Shown: positions 8,161 through 16,434 of the stretch, piece by piece | Layout of the letters: the number at the start of each line of letters is the position of its first letter | Position numbering within the stretch: the stretch's first letter is position 1 | Assembly (NCBI RefSeq): GCF_001679785.1 | Contig: NZ_CP016287.1 | Coordinates: 1,116,001 to 1,180,000, forward strand | Origin: Rhizobium leguminosarum | GTDB lineage: Bacteria > Pseudomonadota > Alphaproteobacteria > Rhizobiales > Rhizobiaceae | Length of the DNA stretch: 64,000 nt | Reading direction: 5' to 3' | Notes under the pieces: model-generated | What the model was told of the DNA's origin: nothing | Seen by the model: the letters and a program-made list of their open reading frames with translations, nothing else | Database searches by the model: none | Made by a program: the position numbers and the translations under genes

Positions 8161-9017
8161 AGTTCGCGTTCGTTGCAAAGCACCGCTCGATCTGGCCGGT
8201 GGCATGGCTCTGTGAAGCGCTGGGAGTTTCTCGTTCAGGTTTCCACGCCTGGTTCAATCGTTCTCCGAGCGAACATGCACGCCATGACGAGGTCCTGCTG
8301 GAAAGGATCAAGCAGAGTTTCCAGTCCAGCGACCGCACCTATGGTGCCCGACGGGTCTGGCACGATGTGCTGGAGGAAGGGTTATCCTGTGGCCTCCATC
8401 GTATTGAGCGGCTGATGCGCTTGAATGCGCTCAGGGCAAGACCGAGGCGGCGTGGCTTGCCAAAGGATGCCGGTGACCGTGCCGTCATCATGCCTAACGT
8501 GCTGGACCGCCAGTTCGTGGCAGACCGTCCGAACCAGAAATGGGTGGCTGACTTCACCTATATCTGGACCGCGGAAGGCTGGCTGTATGTCGCAGCCGTC
8601 ATCGACCTGTTCTCACGCCGTGTCGTCGGCTGGTCGATGAATGCCAACATGACAGCCCAACTCGTCACAGATGCGCTGATCATGGCGATATGGCGTCGAG
8701 GAAAACCAGATGCTCTGCTGCATCACTCCGACCAGGGCAGCCAATATACCAGCGAGCAGTTCCAGCGCCTCATGGGAGATCACGGCATCACCTGCTCGAT
8801 GAGCCGCTCTGGAAATGTCTGGGACAACGCTGCAATGGAGAGCTTCTTCTCCTCACTGAAAACGGAGAGAACGGCACGGAAGGTTTATCGCACGAGGAAT
8901 GACGCCAGAGCCGATGTGTTCGATTACATCGAGCGCTTCTACAACCCGAAGCGTCGCCACTCGACACTGGGCTATCTCAGCCCCAATGACTTTGAAACAA
9001 AGGTGGGATTAGCTTAA
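8157..9017 (+). CDS. IS3-family transposase OrfB (IS51-like)
   Basis: This 286-residue DDE integrase-core protein starts at the ATG overlapping the orfA stop. Its HTH_21-like region (YGARRVWHDVLEEG) is followed by the catalytic motifs KWVADFTYIWTAEGW (Asp), HHSDQGSQYTS (Asp) and NAAMESFFSSLKTE (Glu), and the family tail RRHSTLGYLSPNDFE. All catalytic residues are present and the frame is intact, so the element could still move. Confidence 0.95.
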   Translation: MKFAFVAKHRSIWPVAWLCEALGVSRSGFHAWFNRSPSEHARHDEVLLERIKQSFQSSDRTYGARRVWHDVLEEGLSCGLHRIERLMRLNALRARPRRRGLPKDAGDRAVIMPNVLDRQFVADRPNQKWVADFTYIWTAEGWLYVAAVIDLFSRRVVGWSMNANMTAQLVTDALIMAIWRRGKPDALLHHSDQGSQYTSEQFQRLMGDHGITCSMSRSGNVWDNAAMESFFSSLKTERTARKVYRTRNDARADVFDYIERFYNPKRRHSTLGYLSPNDFETKVGLA

Positions 9018-9047
9018 CCTCGTGTCCGATAAACCGGCAGCAGGCCA

Positions 9048-9181
9048 ATATTCCATCCACCACCATCGACAATTGCGAGCAACTGCCATGCAAGCATGGC
9101 GCCAAATCGCGCGCCTTCACGCCGAATGAACCAAAGCCTCACTCCCAGATCTTGTCTTCGCAGCGTTAAGTTTACGGTGCC
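9048..9181 (+). pseudogene. IS6 remnant C, right piece with terminal repeat
   Basis: The sequence continues IS6 remnant C after the IS51-like insertion (IPSTTIDNCEQLPCKHGAKS) and ends with the IS6 terminal repeat TTAAGTTTACGGTGCC at 9181. The following 120 bp (9182-9301) hold only the likely promoter and leader of the efflux lipoprotein gene. Confidence 0.72.
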
Positions 9182-9301
9182 TCCATGAACGCTCCATCCA
9201 GCCTCCACGGGACCTGAACCTACTCAGTACATACAGACGCCAATGATGACTTGTGCCGACGAGACCACGGACACACGACAAAACCATCGAGGTTGATTGA
9301 A

Positions 9302-10765
9302 ATGCATTCGCTCCGTCTAGCCGCTGCGGTGTTGCCGCTGCTTTTGTCATCTTGCATGCTCGGGCCCGACCATGCACCGCCGGAAACGCCTTTACCGGCG
9401 AAGTTCTCCGAGGGTGCAAAACAGAGCGCCGGCGATGTTGCGGTGTCGGCGTGGTGGAATTCCTTTTCAGATCGTACGATCAACCAGTACGTTGCCTCCG
9501 GCCTGGATGAGAACCTCAGTGTTCAGCAGGCGCTCGAAAGGATTAATGCCGCCGCCGCGGACGTCACCATCGCTGGCGCCGGGGGCCTTCCCAACCTCGA
9601 TTTTGGGACATCACACAAGACAAGCGGCGAGATCGGCAAAGCGCGAGATGTCACGAGCACCCAGAATATCTCCAGCGGGCAACTATCGTTGACCTCGCTG
9701 CTGGACGTATTCGGCCAGTACCAGCGCAGCACCGAAAGCGCACTGGCTTCTCTTGATTCTGCGCATGCGGTTGTCGACGTCGCAAAGCTGGCTCTAATTA
9801 AAGATCTGGTTTCCTCCTACATCGACGCCCGGTACTACCAGCAGCGCGTCTCGATTTCCCGAGCGAACCTGAAGTCGCGCCAGGAGACCTACGATCTCAC
9901 GAATTTTCAACTCGAAGCGGGAGCGGCTTCCCGGCTGGATGTCTTGCAGGCCGAAGGACTTGTCCAATCGACGATTGCCGAAATACCAAGTCTGGAACTG
10001 AATTTCCGCGTGTCGGCTCATCGCATTGCGACCCTCCTCGCCTTGCCATCGGAAACGGTGGTCAAGCAACTGCAGAAAAGCGAAGGGCAGCCGGTCTATC
10101 GCGGAGAGATCAATGCCGGCATTCCCGCCGATCTTATTCGCAATCGACCCGATATTCGCCAGGCTGAGCGGGATCTCGCCGCCGCGACTGCAAAGATCGG
10201 CGTGGCGGAAGCACAGCTTTATCCCGCGATAACGCTCTCCGGCTCGATCACCCCTTGCTATATCAATCAGCGTGGCCGTCACGGGGGTATCTCGAAATGG
10301 TCCTTCGGGCCGAGCCTTGACCTACCGATTCTGGACGGCGGCCGTTTGCGGGCAAACGTCGAGACTTCTAAATCGGACGCCGCAGCGGCCTACATAAGCT
10401 GGAAATCAACCGTCCTGACAGCTGTGCAGGAAGTCGAGGACGCTTTGACAGCCGTCCCACGCGACGTTCGCACAGTAAACTCACGTCGCAGGCAAGTAGA
10501 AACGATCGAAGAAACACTGAAGCTTTCGACGGCCTCGTACAAGGATGGCGCCTCGTCTCTCCTCGATGTTCTCGACGCGCAAAGGCAGGTGTCCAGCGCT
10601 CAGGCGAGCCTCGCCGCGGCGATCCAACAACTGGCCAAGGATCACGTGAGGTTGAATGTAGCAATCGGCGGTGGATTTGCGGCTCCCAAAGTCGCGTCGC
10701 CCAAGGTGGAGGCCTCGACGGTTGTCGCCGCAGATGCAAACGTCCAGTCCGCGCATACGCAATAG
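9302..10765 (+). CDS. RND efflux outer-membrane lipoprotein, NodT family
   Basis: This 487-residue TolC/OprM-like outer-membrane factor forms the exit duct of tripartite efflux pumps. The start at 9302 (RBS GAGG nine bases upstream) gives a lipoprotein signal peptide with the lipobox LLSSC at residues 12-16. An upstream in-frame start at 9251 would bury the signal. Two outer-membrane efflux protein repeats follow, with IPADLIRNRPDIRQAERDLA and the repeated LDVLxAxxxV pattern (SRLDVLQAEGLV, SLLDVLDAQRQV). Neither the RND pump nor the periplasmic adaptor is adjacent, and IS remnants lie on both sides, so it is an orphan. It may work with pumps encoded elsewhere. Confidence 0.92.
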   Translation: MHSLRLAAAVLPLLLSSCMLGPDHAPPETPLPAKFSEGAKQSAGDVAVSAWWNSFSDRTINQYVASGLDENLSVQQALERINAAAADVTIAGAGGLPNLDFGTSHKTSGEIGKARDVTSTQNISSGQLSLTSLLDVFGQYQRSTESALASLDSAHAVVDVAKLALIKDLVSSYIDARYYQQRVSISRANLKSRQETYDLTNFQLEAGAASRLDVLQAEGLVQSTIAEIPSLELNFRVSAHRIATLLALPSETVVKQLQKSEGQPVYRGEINAGIPADLIRNRPDIRQAERDLAAATAKIGVAEAQLYPAITLSGSITPCYINQRGRHGGISKWSFGPSLDLPILDGGRLRANVETSKSDAAAAYISWKSTVLTAVQEVEDALTAVPRDVRTVNSRRRQVETIEETLKLSTASYKDGASSLLDVLDAQRQVSSAQASLAAAIQQLAKDHVRLNVAIGGGFAAPKVASPKVEASTVVAADANVQSAHTQ

Positions 10766-10880
10766 CCGAGCGCTGCGTTGAAGAGCATCTCGACCTCTGC
10801 CTCGCTGCCGGCATCAACCACGAAGGCATCTGTCAATCAGCATCCAAAATTGGGTCAGACGCACTTTCGATGACGTTTGA

Positions 10881-11149
10881 TCATGATGGTCCGACAAGGC
10901 GGGCTTGAAGGAGATCGATTTTCGCCCGGCCGTACATCTGCCGCTTCACCATTTTCAGTTTGTTGATCTGGCCTTCAACCTGACCGCTTGACCATGGCTG
11001 TTTGATAGCATTGCGAATGGCATCGATGTCTTTGGAAACGCCGTTCCCAAAGGAGGCAATCAGGCTTGATTTGGCATCGCTGATCCAAGGGCTCAAGTCA
11101 GATATACTTCTCTTGCGGATCATCGTCTGGAACCGGTCAAGCAACGTTC
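10881..11149 (-). pseudogene. ISL3-family transposase, C-terminal fragment
   Basis: Minus-strand sequence reads SSLIASFGNGVSKDIDAIRN, then AIKQPWSSGQVEGQINKLKM and QMYGRAKIDLLQARLVG, which is the conserved C-terminus of ISL3 transposases with the catalytic Glu in SGQVEGQINKLK. Its 5' part is replaced by an IS6 end at 11150, so the ATG at 11285 belongs to foreign sequence. The 115 bp upstream on the plus strand (10766-10880) hold no recognisable gene. Confidence 0.82.
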
Positions 11150-11267
11150 GGCATTGTAAACTCAACGGATGAAAGGCAAGCGAAAGACGCCATCCGCAGA
11201 TATCTCTCATGCTCGGGCAATTTTCGCCCACAGGCTCATCGCCGCCGTGCGCAGTTCGCGATGGTGG
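11150..11267 (-). mobile_element. IS6 end remnant D
   Basis: The sequence from the IS6 terminal repeat (GGCATTGTAAACTCAACGG) through about 100 bp of the transposase 3' end is nearly identical to 2346-2463 of IS6 copy A. It joins an end of the 1.9-kb IS at 11268. No more of this IS6 copy is present. Confidence 0.8.
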
Positions 11268-11305
11268 CTGCGCGGCGACAATCAAGGTGAGACACGTATT
11301 GCCTC
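11268..11305 (+). mobile_element. Terminal remnant of the 1.9-kb IS
   Basis: The sequence GCGCGGCGACAATCAAGGTG and the following GAGACACGTATTGCCTC match the right terminal repeat of the 1.9-kb IS copies (for example 55350 onward: GCGCGGCGACAAACAAGGTG). Only about 38 bp remain. It truncates the tnpC gene of the IS66 element, so a fourth copy of this IS once sat here. Confidence 0.75.
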
Positions 11306-11821
11306 AGGCGTGTTGATCCCGGTGCGGTCGCAATGGCGGCAAGCATACTTGAACCGCACATTCTGCAGGACTTTTGCCTTGACCTCGATATGGAGCTGCT
11401 CGGTAACGGCCTCGCCCATGCGATGCATTTGGCCATGGCAGCAAGGACAAGCCTTCTGATCGTCGGGAAGGTCATATTCTACACGCTCGCGCGGCAGGTC
11501 TTCCGGCAGAGGTCTGCGGCCGCGCTTCTTTCCCGTTGTACCTTCGACCGCCGGCAGGCCTGTGTCCGGAAGATCAACGACCCCGCCTTCGTCATTGTCG
11601 TCCTCGTCCGCGGACTCTTCGGCTTCGTTGAAGATGCGATCAATGTGCTTTTCGCTGCGTGGGGCAAAGCGATGAAGCCGTGCAAGTGCCAGCTCTTCTT
11701 CCAGCTTGACGACCCGTCGCGAGAGCGCTTCCTTCTCGGCTTTAAGCGCAGCGATTTCAGCAGCATTTGCCGCCAACTGCGCCATCAGTTCTGCAACGTT
11801 CGGTTCGCCGGTTCGGGTCAT
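11306..11821 (-). pseudogene. IS66 transposase TnpC, N-terminal fragment
   Basis: The fragment carries the IS66 N-terminal leucine-rich coiled coil (ALKAEKEALSRRVVKLEEEL), the RFAPRSEKHID region, an acidic linker, and the zinc-finger region with CPCCHGQMHRMG and YACRHCDRTGINTP. The DDE domain is absent: the frame runs into an IS end at 11305 and adds EAIRVSP before stopping. The intact homologue is at 28035-29642. Confidence 0.87.
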
Positions 11822-11874
11822 CCCAGTTTTGAATCTGAGCCGCGTCGCCGCGTCAACCGATCAATTCACCAACT

Positions 11875-11940
11875 TCAGCCAGCGATCTGATACTGCCGCA
11901 CGGGATGGCGCACTATCGCATCAATATCGATCCCGTCGAG
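11875..11940 (-). pseudogene. IS66 TnpB, C-terminal piece
   Basis: The piece encodes IDIDAIVRHPVRQYQIAG and a stop, matching the last residues of TnpB at 27640-27993 (VRHPVRQYEFVG). It is separated from the rest of tnpB (14416-14724) by the serine-recombinase element. Joining both with one copy of GTCGAG gives an uninterrupted frame. Confidence 0.83.
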
Positions 11941-12002
11941 CGACGGCCTACAGAAATATCCCTGCTTGTGAGTCTGACGAATCATCACCGGACAAGATCG
12001 AG

Positions 12003-12332
12003 GTGCTGGATCCGAGCCATCCGTTATTTGGACGCTCCTTTAATGTAATCCGTGAGGTGGGACGTAGAGGCGGCAACTTCGCGCCGTCGTATGAGGTTGA
12101 ACATCGTGGTGGATCGACCTTGCTGATACCCGTGTCAGCGACACAGGGATATGTCGAAGCCACGAATCAGATTAAACTTAGCGTTGAGGCAGTTCGGGAT
12201 CTTATCGCGGTGGCGGAAACTCTCGAAGGTCATGATGATCGAACCGAAGAACCTGTGGGCGACGTTATCACCCGCGTTGCGGCGTCAGATTCTCGACGAC
12301 GTCGCCGCAGTTCTGGCGGAGGTATGTCATGA
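12003..12332 (+). CDS. Small protein paired with serine recombinase
   Basis: The frame upstream of and overlapping the recombinase by ATGA encodes LDPSHPLFGRSFNVIREVGR, RRGGNFAPSYEVEHRGGSTL and LIPVSATQGYVEATNQIKLS, ending in an Arg-rich tail (SRRRRRSSGGGMS). No ATG is available; the GTG at 12003 is the most likely start within the element, giving about 109 residues. Similar small proteins precede this recombinase type in rhizobia as far as I recall (possibly DUF5372), but the function is unknown. Translational coupling suggests an accessory role such as a recombination directionality or DNA-binding factor; that is inference. Confidence 0.6.
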   Translation: MLDPSHPLFGRSFNVIREVGRRGGNFAPSYEVEHRGGSTLLIPVSATQGYVEATNQIKLSVEAVRDLIAVAETLEGHDDRTEEPVGDVITRVAASDSRRRRRSSGGGMS

Positions 12333-14416
12333 AGTCCGAACTGGTCAAGCCCACCCATCTGGCACGCAGAGCGGTTGTTTACGTCCGTCAGTCGACACCG
12401 CATCAAGTCATAAGCAATCAAGAGAGCCTACGGCTACAGTACGCGCTCCGCGAGCGCGCTCGTGAACTTGGCTGGCATGAAGCCGATATTGACGTTATCG
12501 ATGCCGATCTCGGCATCAGTGGGGCCTCTACGACCGGCAGGAACGGCTTTAAGGAACTCGTCGGACGGGTTGGTCTGAGTGAGATCGGTTTGATCCTGTC
12601 GATCGACGTGACCCGACTTGCTCGCAACTGTTCGGATTGGTATCCGCTGCTTGATATCTGCGGCCTGCGCGGCTGCCTCATTGCCGATCGCGATGGCGTC
12701 TATGATCCCGGCAGCGCCAATGGTCGTTTGCTTCTCGGTCTGAAGGGAACCATCTCAGAGCTTGAGCTGCATACAATCCGGAGCCGTTTGACCGCAGGTC
12801 TGCTTGCCAAGGCTGAGCGCGGCGAGCTTGCCCTCATGCTGCCGGTTGGTTTGGTGCGCGATGCGAGCGGGGTGGTCGTAAAAGATCCTGATCTAGGTGT
12901 TCAGGAACGGCTGGAGCTTGTGTTCCGGACATTCCTGAAGTTCCGGACCGTCGCCAAGGTCATGCGCGTCCTAAATGATCGGGACCTTCCCCTGCCGCGC
13001 CGCGACCGGTTTGGCGAACTACGCTGGGCGCGAGCAACGGTCTCGGCGGTGGCCCGGATCTTGAAGAATCCCGCCTACGCCGGTGCCTTCGTTTATGGAC
13101 GGACCCGCTTTCGCGCCGCCGGGCGTGACGGCGGTTCAGAGGCGAAAACACCCAAGGATATTAAAGACTGGCGGATCATCGTGAAGGATCGCTACCCCCA
13201 CTACATCGACTGGTCAACCTATGAGAAGATCCGCGATATTGTGCGAGACAACAGAGCCGAATACATGCGTGCCAAAACCAGGGGAGCTCCCCGTGATGGC
13301 GAATTGCTGTTGCACGGCATCGCCTGGTGCGGGCGATGTGGCTACAAGATGTACGTCCGCTATAAAGGTGGCGGAGAGTATGCTTGCAACCACCTGCATT
13401 CCCACTCTGGCCTGCCGGACTGCCAGCGTGTCCGTGCGGCTCAGATCGATGCAGCTGTGGCGGACGCTTTCCTGGCCGCGTTGGCGCCTGGGGAGCTTGA
13501 CGCGCTAGCGCGGGCTCGGCAGGCACAACAGCAGGTCAACAAGGCCTTGCGCGCTGGCGCTGAACGGGAGCTTGAGCGCAAGCGCTACGCCGCGGCGCTG
13601 GCAGAACGCCAGTTCAATCGCGTTGACCCTGATAATCGTCTGGTCGCCTCCGAACTCGAGCGTCGATGGGAAGCAGCGTTGAGCGAACTTCGCGCTGCTG
13701 AAGATGCCGTTGCCCAACGAGCATCGACTGAACCCGCCAAGCGCAGTGGGTTTAGCAAAGACCTCAACAACAAGGTCGTTGCGTTATTCGATAGCCTTCC
13801 CCAAATCTGGGCCAACGATGCGACGACCGACGCTCATCGCAAGGCACTATTGCGGTGCCTTGTCGAAAAAGTCGTACTTGACCGCGGTGAGCGCGACGTT
13901 GCTTTGGCGAGGATCGTGTGGCGTGGCGGCGCCGTGACTGATCTCCACGTCAAAATGAAAGTCAATTCCGTCGCCAAGCTCACGCGCGGTGAAGAACTGC
14001 GCGCGCGTCTGCTGGAGCTCGCTCTGACGGGCGTGCCCGACGATCAAATCGCTGAAATACTGACGCGCGAAGGACACCATTCACCCAATTGCGAAGACAA
14101 GGTTTTGCCGATCACAGTGCAACGCCTCCGCCTTGCAGCGGGCATCAAGGCAAAGGCGCAGCGCAACAGATGGACACACGAACCTACTTTGCTCAGCGCC
14201 GTACAACTGGCCGCCAGGCTCGATATTCCTGTCAATTGGATTTACGTCCAAATCAGGCGGAAGCGCCTGCTCATCGACCAGCAGTCAACCGGAGCATATT
14301 TGTTCCAAAATTCCCCAGCGATCGTCAACGCGGTTCGCGACCTTCGTAACCGCACCATTAATCACCTCGATCTGAGAATCATTCAGCCTCACCAGGAGGG
14401 GCATCAAAATGCGTAG
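12329..14416 (+). CDS. Large serine recombinase (resolvase/recombinase/zinc-ribbon)
   Basis: This 695-residue recombinase has an N-terminal resolvase domain with the nucleophile Ser22 in VVYVRQSTPHQ, the conserved arginines in SIDVTRLARNCSDW, and a long alpha-E region. The Recombinase domain follows (RFGELRWARATVSAVARILK, NPAYAGAFVYGR), then a zinc ribbon (CGRCGYKMYVRY, CNHLHSHSGLPDC) and a coiled-coil Ala/Glu/Arg-rich segment. A strong GGAGGT precedes the ATG. It is the only enzyme of the element and presumably catalyses its excision and insertion at GTCGAG-type sites. The stop codon sits on the right GTCGAG, so the gene fills the element exactly. Confidence 0.92.
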   Translation: MKSELVKPTHLARRAVVYVRQSTPHQVISNQESLRLQYALRERARELGWHEADIDVIDADLGISGASTTGRNGFKELVGRVGLSEIGLILSIDVTRLARNCSDWYPLLDICGLRGCLIADRDGVYDPGSANGRLLLGLKGTISELELHTIRSRLTAGLLAKAERGELALMLPVGLVRDASGVVVKDPDLGVQERLELVFRTFLKFRTVAKVMRVLNDRDLPLPRRDRFGELRWARATVSAVARILKNPAYAGAFVYGRTRFRAAGRDGGSEAKTPKDIKDWRIIVKDRYPHYIDWSTYEKIRDIVRDNRAEYMRAKTRGAPRDGELLLHGIAWCGRCGYKMYVRYKGGGEYACNHLHSHSGLPDCQRVRAAQIDAAVADAFLAALAPGELDALARARQAQQQVNKALRAGAERELERKRYAAALAERQFNRVDPDNRLVASELERRWEAALSELRAAEDAVAQRASTEPAKRSGFSKDLNNKVVALFDSLPQIWANDATTDAHRKALLRCLVEKVVLDRGERDVALARIVWRGGAVTDLHVKMKVNSVAKLTRGEELRARLLELALTGVPDDQIAEILTREGHHSPNCEDKVLPITVQRLRLAAGIKAKAQRNRWTHEPTLLSAVQLAARLDIPVNWIYVQIRRKRLLIDQQSTGAYLFQNSPAIVNAVRDLRNRTINHLDLRIIQPHQEGHQNA

Positions 14417-14724
14417 TCGAGAATCCAGTGCAGTTGCTCAGTCGTCAGCAAAACCACCGGCACCTCGCGGCGGGGCCATCTGAACTTGTCCTCAGTCAAC
14501 CGCTTCAGGACCAACACAAAGCCCGACCGATCGAAGAACAGCAGCTTCATCCGGTCTCGACGGCGATTGCAGAAGGCAAATACCGCAGGAGCAAACGGGT
14601 CCAGCGCCATCGTCTCCTGGACCAGAACCGCAAGACTGTTGATGCCAGCCCGGAAGTCGATTGGTTCGCGATGCAGGTAGACCTTGAGATCAGCGCCCAG
14701 TCTGAACATGACCCAATGCTCCAA
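14416..14724 (-). pseudogene. IS66 TnpB, N-terminal piece
   Basis: The piece carries the TnpB/Orf2 signature (VYLHREPIDFRAGINSLAVL, FAFCNRRRDRMKLLFFDRSG, LKRLTEDKFRWPRR) and ends LHWILD before the recombinase element. The ATG at 14709 (MFRLGADL) matches the start used by the intact copy; the ATG at 14724 adds five residues. The C-terminal piece is at 11875-11940. Confidence 0.85.
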
Positions 14725-14849
14725 TTATCGCCGTCAACGCGTCCAGATCGCCGCATTCCAGCGTCAACCTCACACCGTTCGGCAGTGACGCGCTCACCTT
14801 CGCTGGAGAGGACAGCGGCCGGTTCCTCTCTGCTTTCCGCAGCAGCTCT
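14690..14849 (-). pseudogene. IS66 TnpA, C-terminal piece
   Basis: The minus strand reads ELLRKAERNRPLSSPAKVSA, then SLPNGVRLTLECGDLDALTA and a stop at 14690, overlapping the tnpB start as usual for IS66. It is cut at 14849 by the IS3 insertion. Joined to 16079-16351 with one CTCT copy it gives a 142-residue TnpA in a single frame. Confidence 0.85.
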
Positions 14850-14867
14850 TGACCTGCCACTGAACTT

Positions 14868-15797
14868 TCATCCAGCGGCGGTTAGAGCCTCGGCGGCTTT
14901 GAATACGCCAAATGGCGCGGTGTGAGCAACCGGCGGAAACGCGAAGCTTTCATCTTGCGCAGCGTTGGAGCCGGTTGCGGCGATGGTCCCGGCATAGTCT
15001 GCCGGGGTCTGATATCCGAGCGATGAGTGCGGCCGGAAATGGTTATAATCCTCAGCCCATTCAGCGATGGCGCTGCGGGCATGATCGAGGCCGAAGAAGA
15101 GGCTCTCGTTGAGCAACTCGTCGCGCATGCGACCGTTGAAACTCTCGACATAGCCGTTCTGCATTGGCTTTCCCGGCGCGATGTAGTGCCACTCGACCTT
15201 GTGATCCTTCGACCAGGCAAGAATGGCATTCGAGGTGAATTCGGTGCCGTTGTCGGAGACAATCATGTCAGGCTTGCCGCGTCGTTCGATCAGCCTCGTC
15301 AGTTCCCGAGCAACACGGCGACCGGAGATCGACGTGTCGGGGATTGCCGCCAGGCATTCGCGCGTCACGTCATCGACAACGTTTAGCACCCGGAAGCGTC
15401 TACCGCAGGCAAACTGGTCATGCACGAAATCCAGCGACCAGCGGGCATTGGCCTTCGCTTCGACCAGGATCGGCGCACGCGTGCCGACAGCACGCCGACG
15501 GGCCTTTCGCTTGCGAACGGAAAGCCCTTCCTCGCGATAAAGACGGTATATGCGATTGACCCCGGACGGCTCTCCGTCTCGCCGAAGCAGGATGAATAGC
15601 CGCCGGTAGCCGAAACGTCGTCGCTCATTAGCGAGGTCACGCAGCTTCGCTCGCAGATCGACCTCCGGCGGTCGATTGGACCGATAACGGATCGTCTTGC
15701 GGTCGGCGGATACGATCTGGCAGGCCCGCCGTTCCGAAAGACCCATGACGGCCTTCAGATGCGTGACGGCTTCACGCTTGGCGGCAGGCCCTACCAT
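14868..15797 (-). CDS. IS3-family transposase OrfB
   Basis: This 309-residue DDE integrase is almost identical to the protein at 230-1159, with the same catalytic motifs ([35 protein letters not shown]). A handful of substitutions distinguish the copies (for example [14 protein letters not shown] versus [14 protein letters not shown]). The frame is intact and overlaps orfA at the A7 run on the minus strand. Confidence 0.94.
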   Translation of the reverse strand: MVGPAAKREAVTHLKAVMGLSERRACQIVSADRKTIRYRSNRPPEVDLRAKLRDLANERRRFGYRRLFILLRRDGEPSGVNRIYRLYREEGLSVRKRKARRRAVGTRAPILVEAKANARWSLDFVHDQFACGRRFRVLNVVDDVTRECLAAIPDTSISGRRVARELTRLIERRGKPDMIVSDNGTEFTSNAILAWSKDHKVEWHYIAPGKPMQNGYVESFNGRMRDELLNESLFFGLDHARSAIAEWAEDYNHFRPHSSLGYQTPADYAGTIAATGSNAAQDESFAFPPVAHTAPFGVFKAAEALTAAG

Positions 15798-16015
15798 TTT
15801 TTTGCAAGAAGCTCGCGGAGTGCGGCCGCATCCAGCATCTGCTCGGCCAGCAACTTCTTTAGCCTGGTATTCTCGTCCTCAAGCGCCTTCAGCCGCTTCG
15901 CCTCGGAGACTTCCATGCCGCCGTATTTGGCCTTCCAGTTATAAAACGTTGCTTCTGAAATCCCGTGCTTGCGGCAGAGGTCGGCCGCCTTCGCGCCAGC
16001 CTCCTGCTTCTTCAT
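15791..16015 (-). CDS. IS3-family transposase OrfA, N-terminally shortened
   Basis: The frame reads [20 protein letters not shown] and continues exactly as OrfA of the copy at 1-1177. There the frame extends further upstream ([10 protein letters not shown]), whereas here an ATG sits directly before KKQEAG. This suggests an in-frame deletion of about a dozen N-terminal residues. The HTH core is retained, but terminal-repeat binding may be affected. Confidence 0.82.
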   Translation of the reverse strand: MKKQEAGAKAADLCRKHGISEATFYNWKAKYGGMEVSEAKRLKALEDENTRLKKLLAEQMLDAAALRELLAKKW

Positions 16016-16078
16016 TCGTCCGTCCCTTAATAGGCCGGACTCTAATCCATTCTGGAGGAAATTCTCAGTGGCAGGTCA

Positions 16079-16351
16079 CTCTTCACCAAAGTCAAACTTG
16101 CTGCTCGCCGCGGTGATCTGAACAGGAATAAACGCCGATGTTGAAGACGGCGGCAACGGAGGGGCCTGGGTGTGTTTCCTTATCCATTTCCAAACGAGGT
16201 TCGCGTTGACCCCGTGTTCGCGCGCAAGTTTCGATACCGATGCGCCAGGTTCAAGGCAGGCCGCAATAAGGCGGTCTTTTGATCCCGGATCGAACCGGCG
16301 TCGTCCATTCCGACCTACCAGCCGAACGGCAAGTTTTTGACCTTCTTCCAT
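16079..16351 (-). pseudogene. IS66 TnpA, N-terminal piece
   Basis: The minus-strand piece starts at an ATG (16351) with MEEGQKLAVRLVGRNGRRRF, then the helix-turn-helix DRLIAACLEPGASVSKLARE and HGVNANLVWKWIRKH, and ends KFDFGEE at the IS3 insertion. Upstream in-frame Mets at 16399 lie closer to the IS66 end and are less likely starts. Confidence 0.83.
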
Positions 16352-16434
16352 CACTTGGTGTCCACCTCTTTTAGGTGGACACCTCATGCCAAAACTCACT
16401 CAATCACAGAAGGTGCGGGGAAATTCGCGCTTAC

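Larger units (their letters stand above)
7807..9047 (+). mobile_element. IS3-family (IS51-like) element, complete, 3-bp target duplication
   Basis: The 1241-bp element has inverted ends TGGCCTGCTGCCGGTTT at 7807 and its complement ending at 9047, and a 3-bp direct repeat ATA on both sides (7804-7806 and 9048-9050). It carries intact orfA and orfB. Removing it joins the two pieces of IS6 remnant C in a homologous reading (VPRHD, then IPSTTIDN), which confirms the boundaries. Confidence 0.9.
11935..14421 (+). mobile_element. Serine-recombinase mobile element inserted in IS66 tnpB
   Basis: A roughly 2.48-kb unit carries only a small conserved-looking protein gene and a large serine recombinase, and is flanked by the 6-bp direct repeat GTCGAG (11935-11940 and 14416-14421). 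The uninterrupted tnpB frame is restored with a single GTCGAG. I therefore take GTCGAG as the crossover core or target duplication. No long terminal inverted repeats are seen, consistent with serine-recombinase transposition rather than DDE transposition. Confidence 0.8.
14850..16078 (-). mobile_element. IS3-family (IS407-type) element, complete, 4-bp target duplication
   Basis: The 1229-bp element has inverted ends TGACCTGCCACTGA (14850) and its complement ending at 16078, with the direct repeat CTCT on both sides (14846-14849 and 16079-16082). It is inserted in the tnpA of IS66 element D and is nearly identical to the copy at 1-1177 in inverse orientation. Confidence 0.95.
11306..16434 (-). 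mobile_element. IS66-family element D, truncated and carrying two insertions
   Basis: The right end is GTAAGCGCGAATTTCCCCGC read from 16434, matching the ends of the intact IS66 at 27137-29697. Gene order on the minus strand is tnpA (split by IS3 at 14850-16078), tnpB (split by a serine-recombinase element at 11941-14421) and tnpC (N-terminal third only). The tnpC end is cut at 11306 by the remnant of another IS. Three successive insertion events can be ordered from this nesting. Confidence 0.87.
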
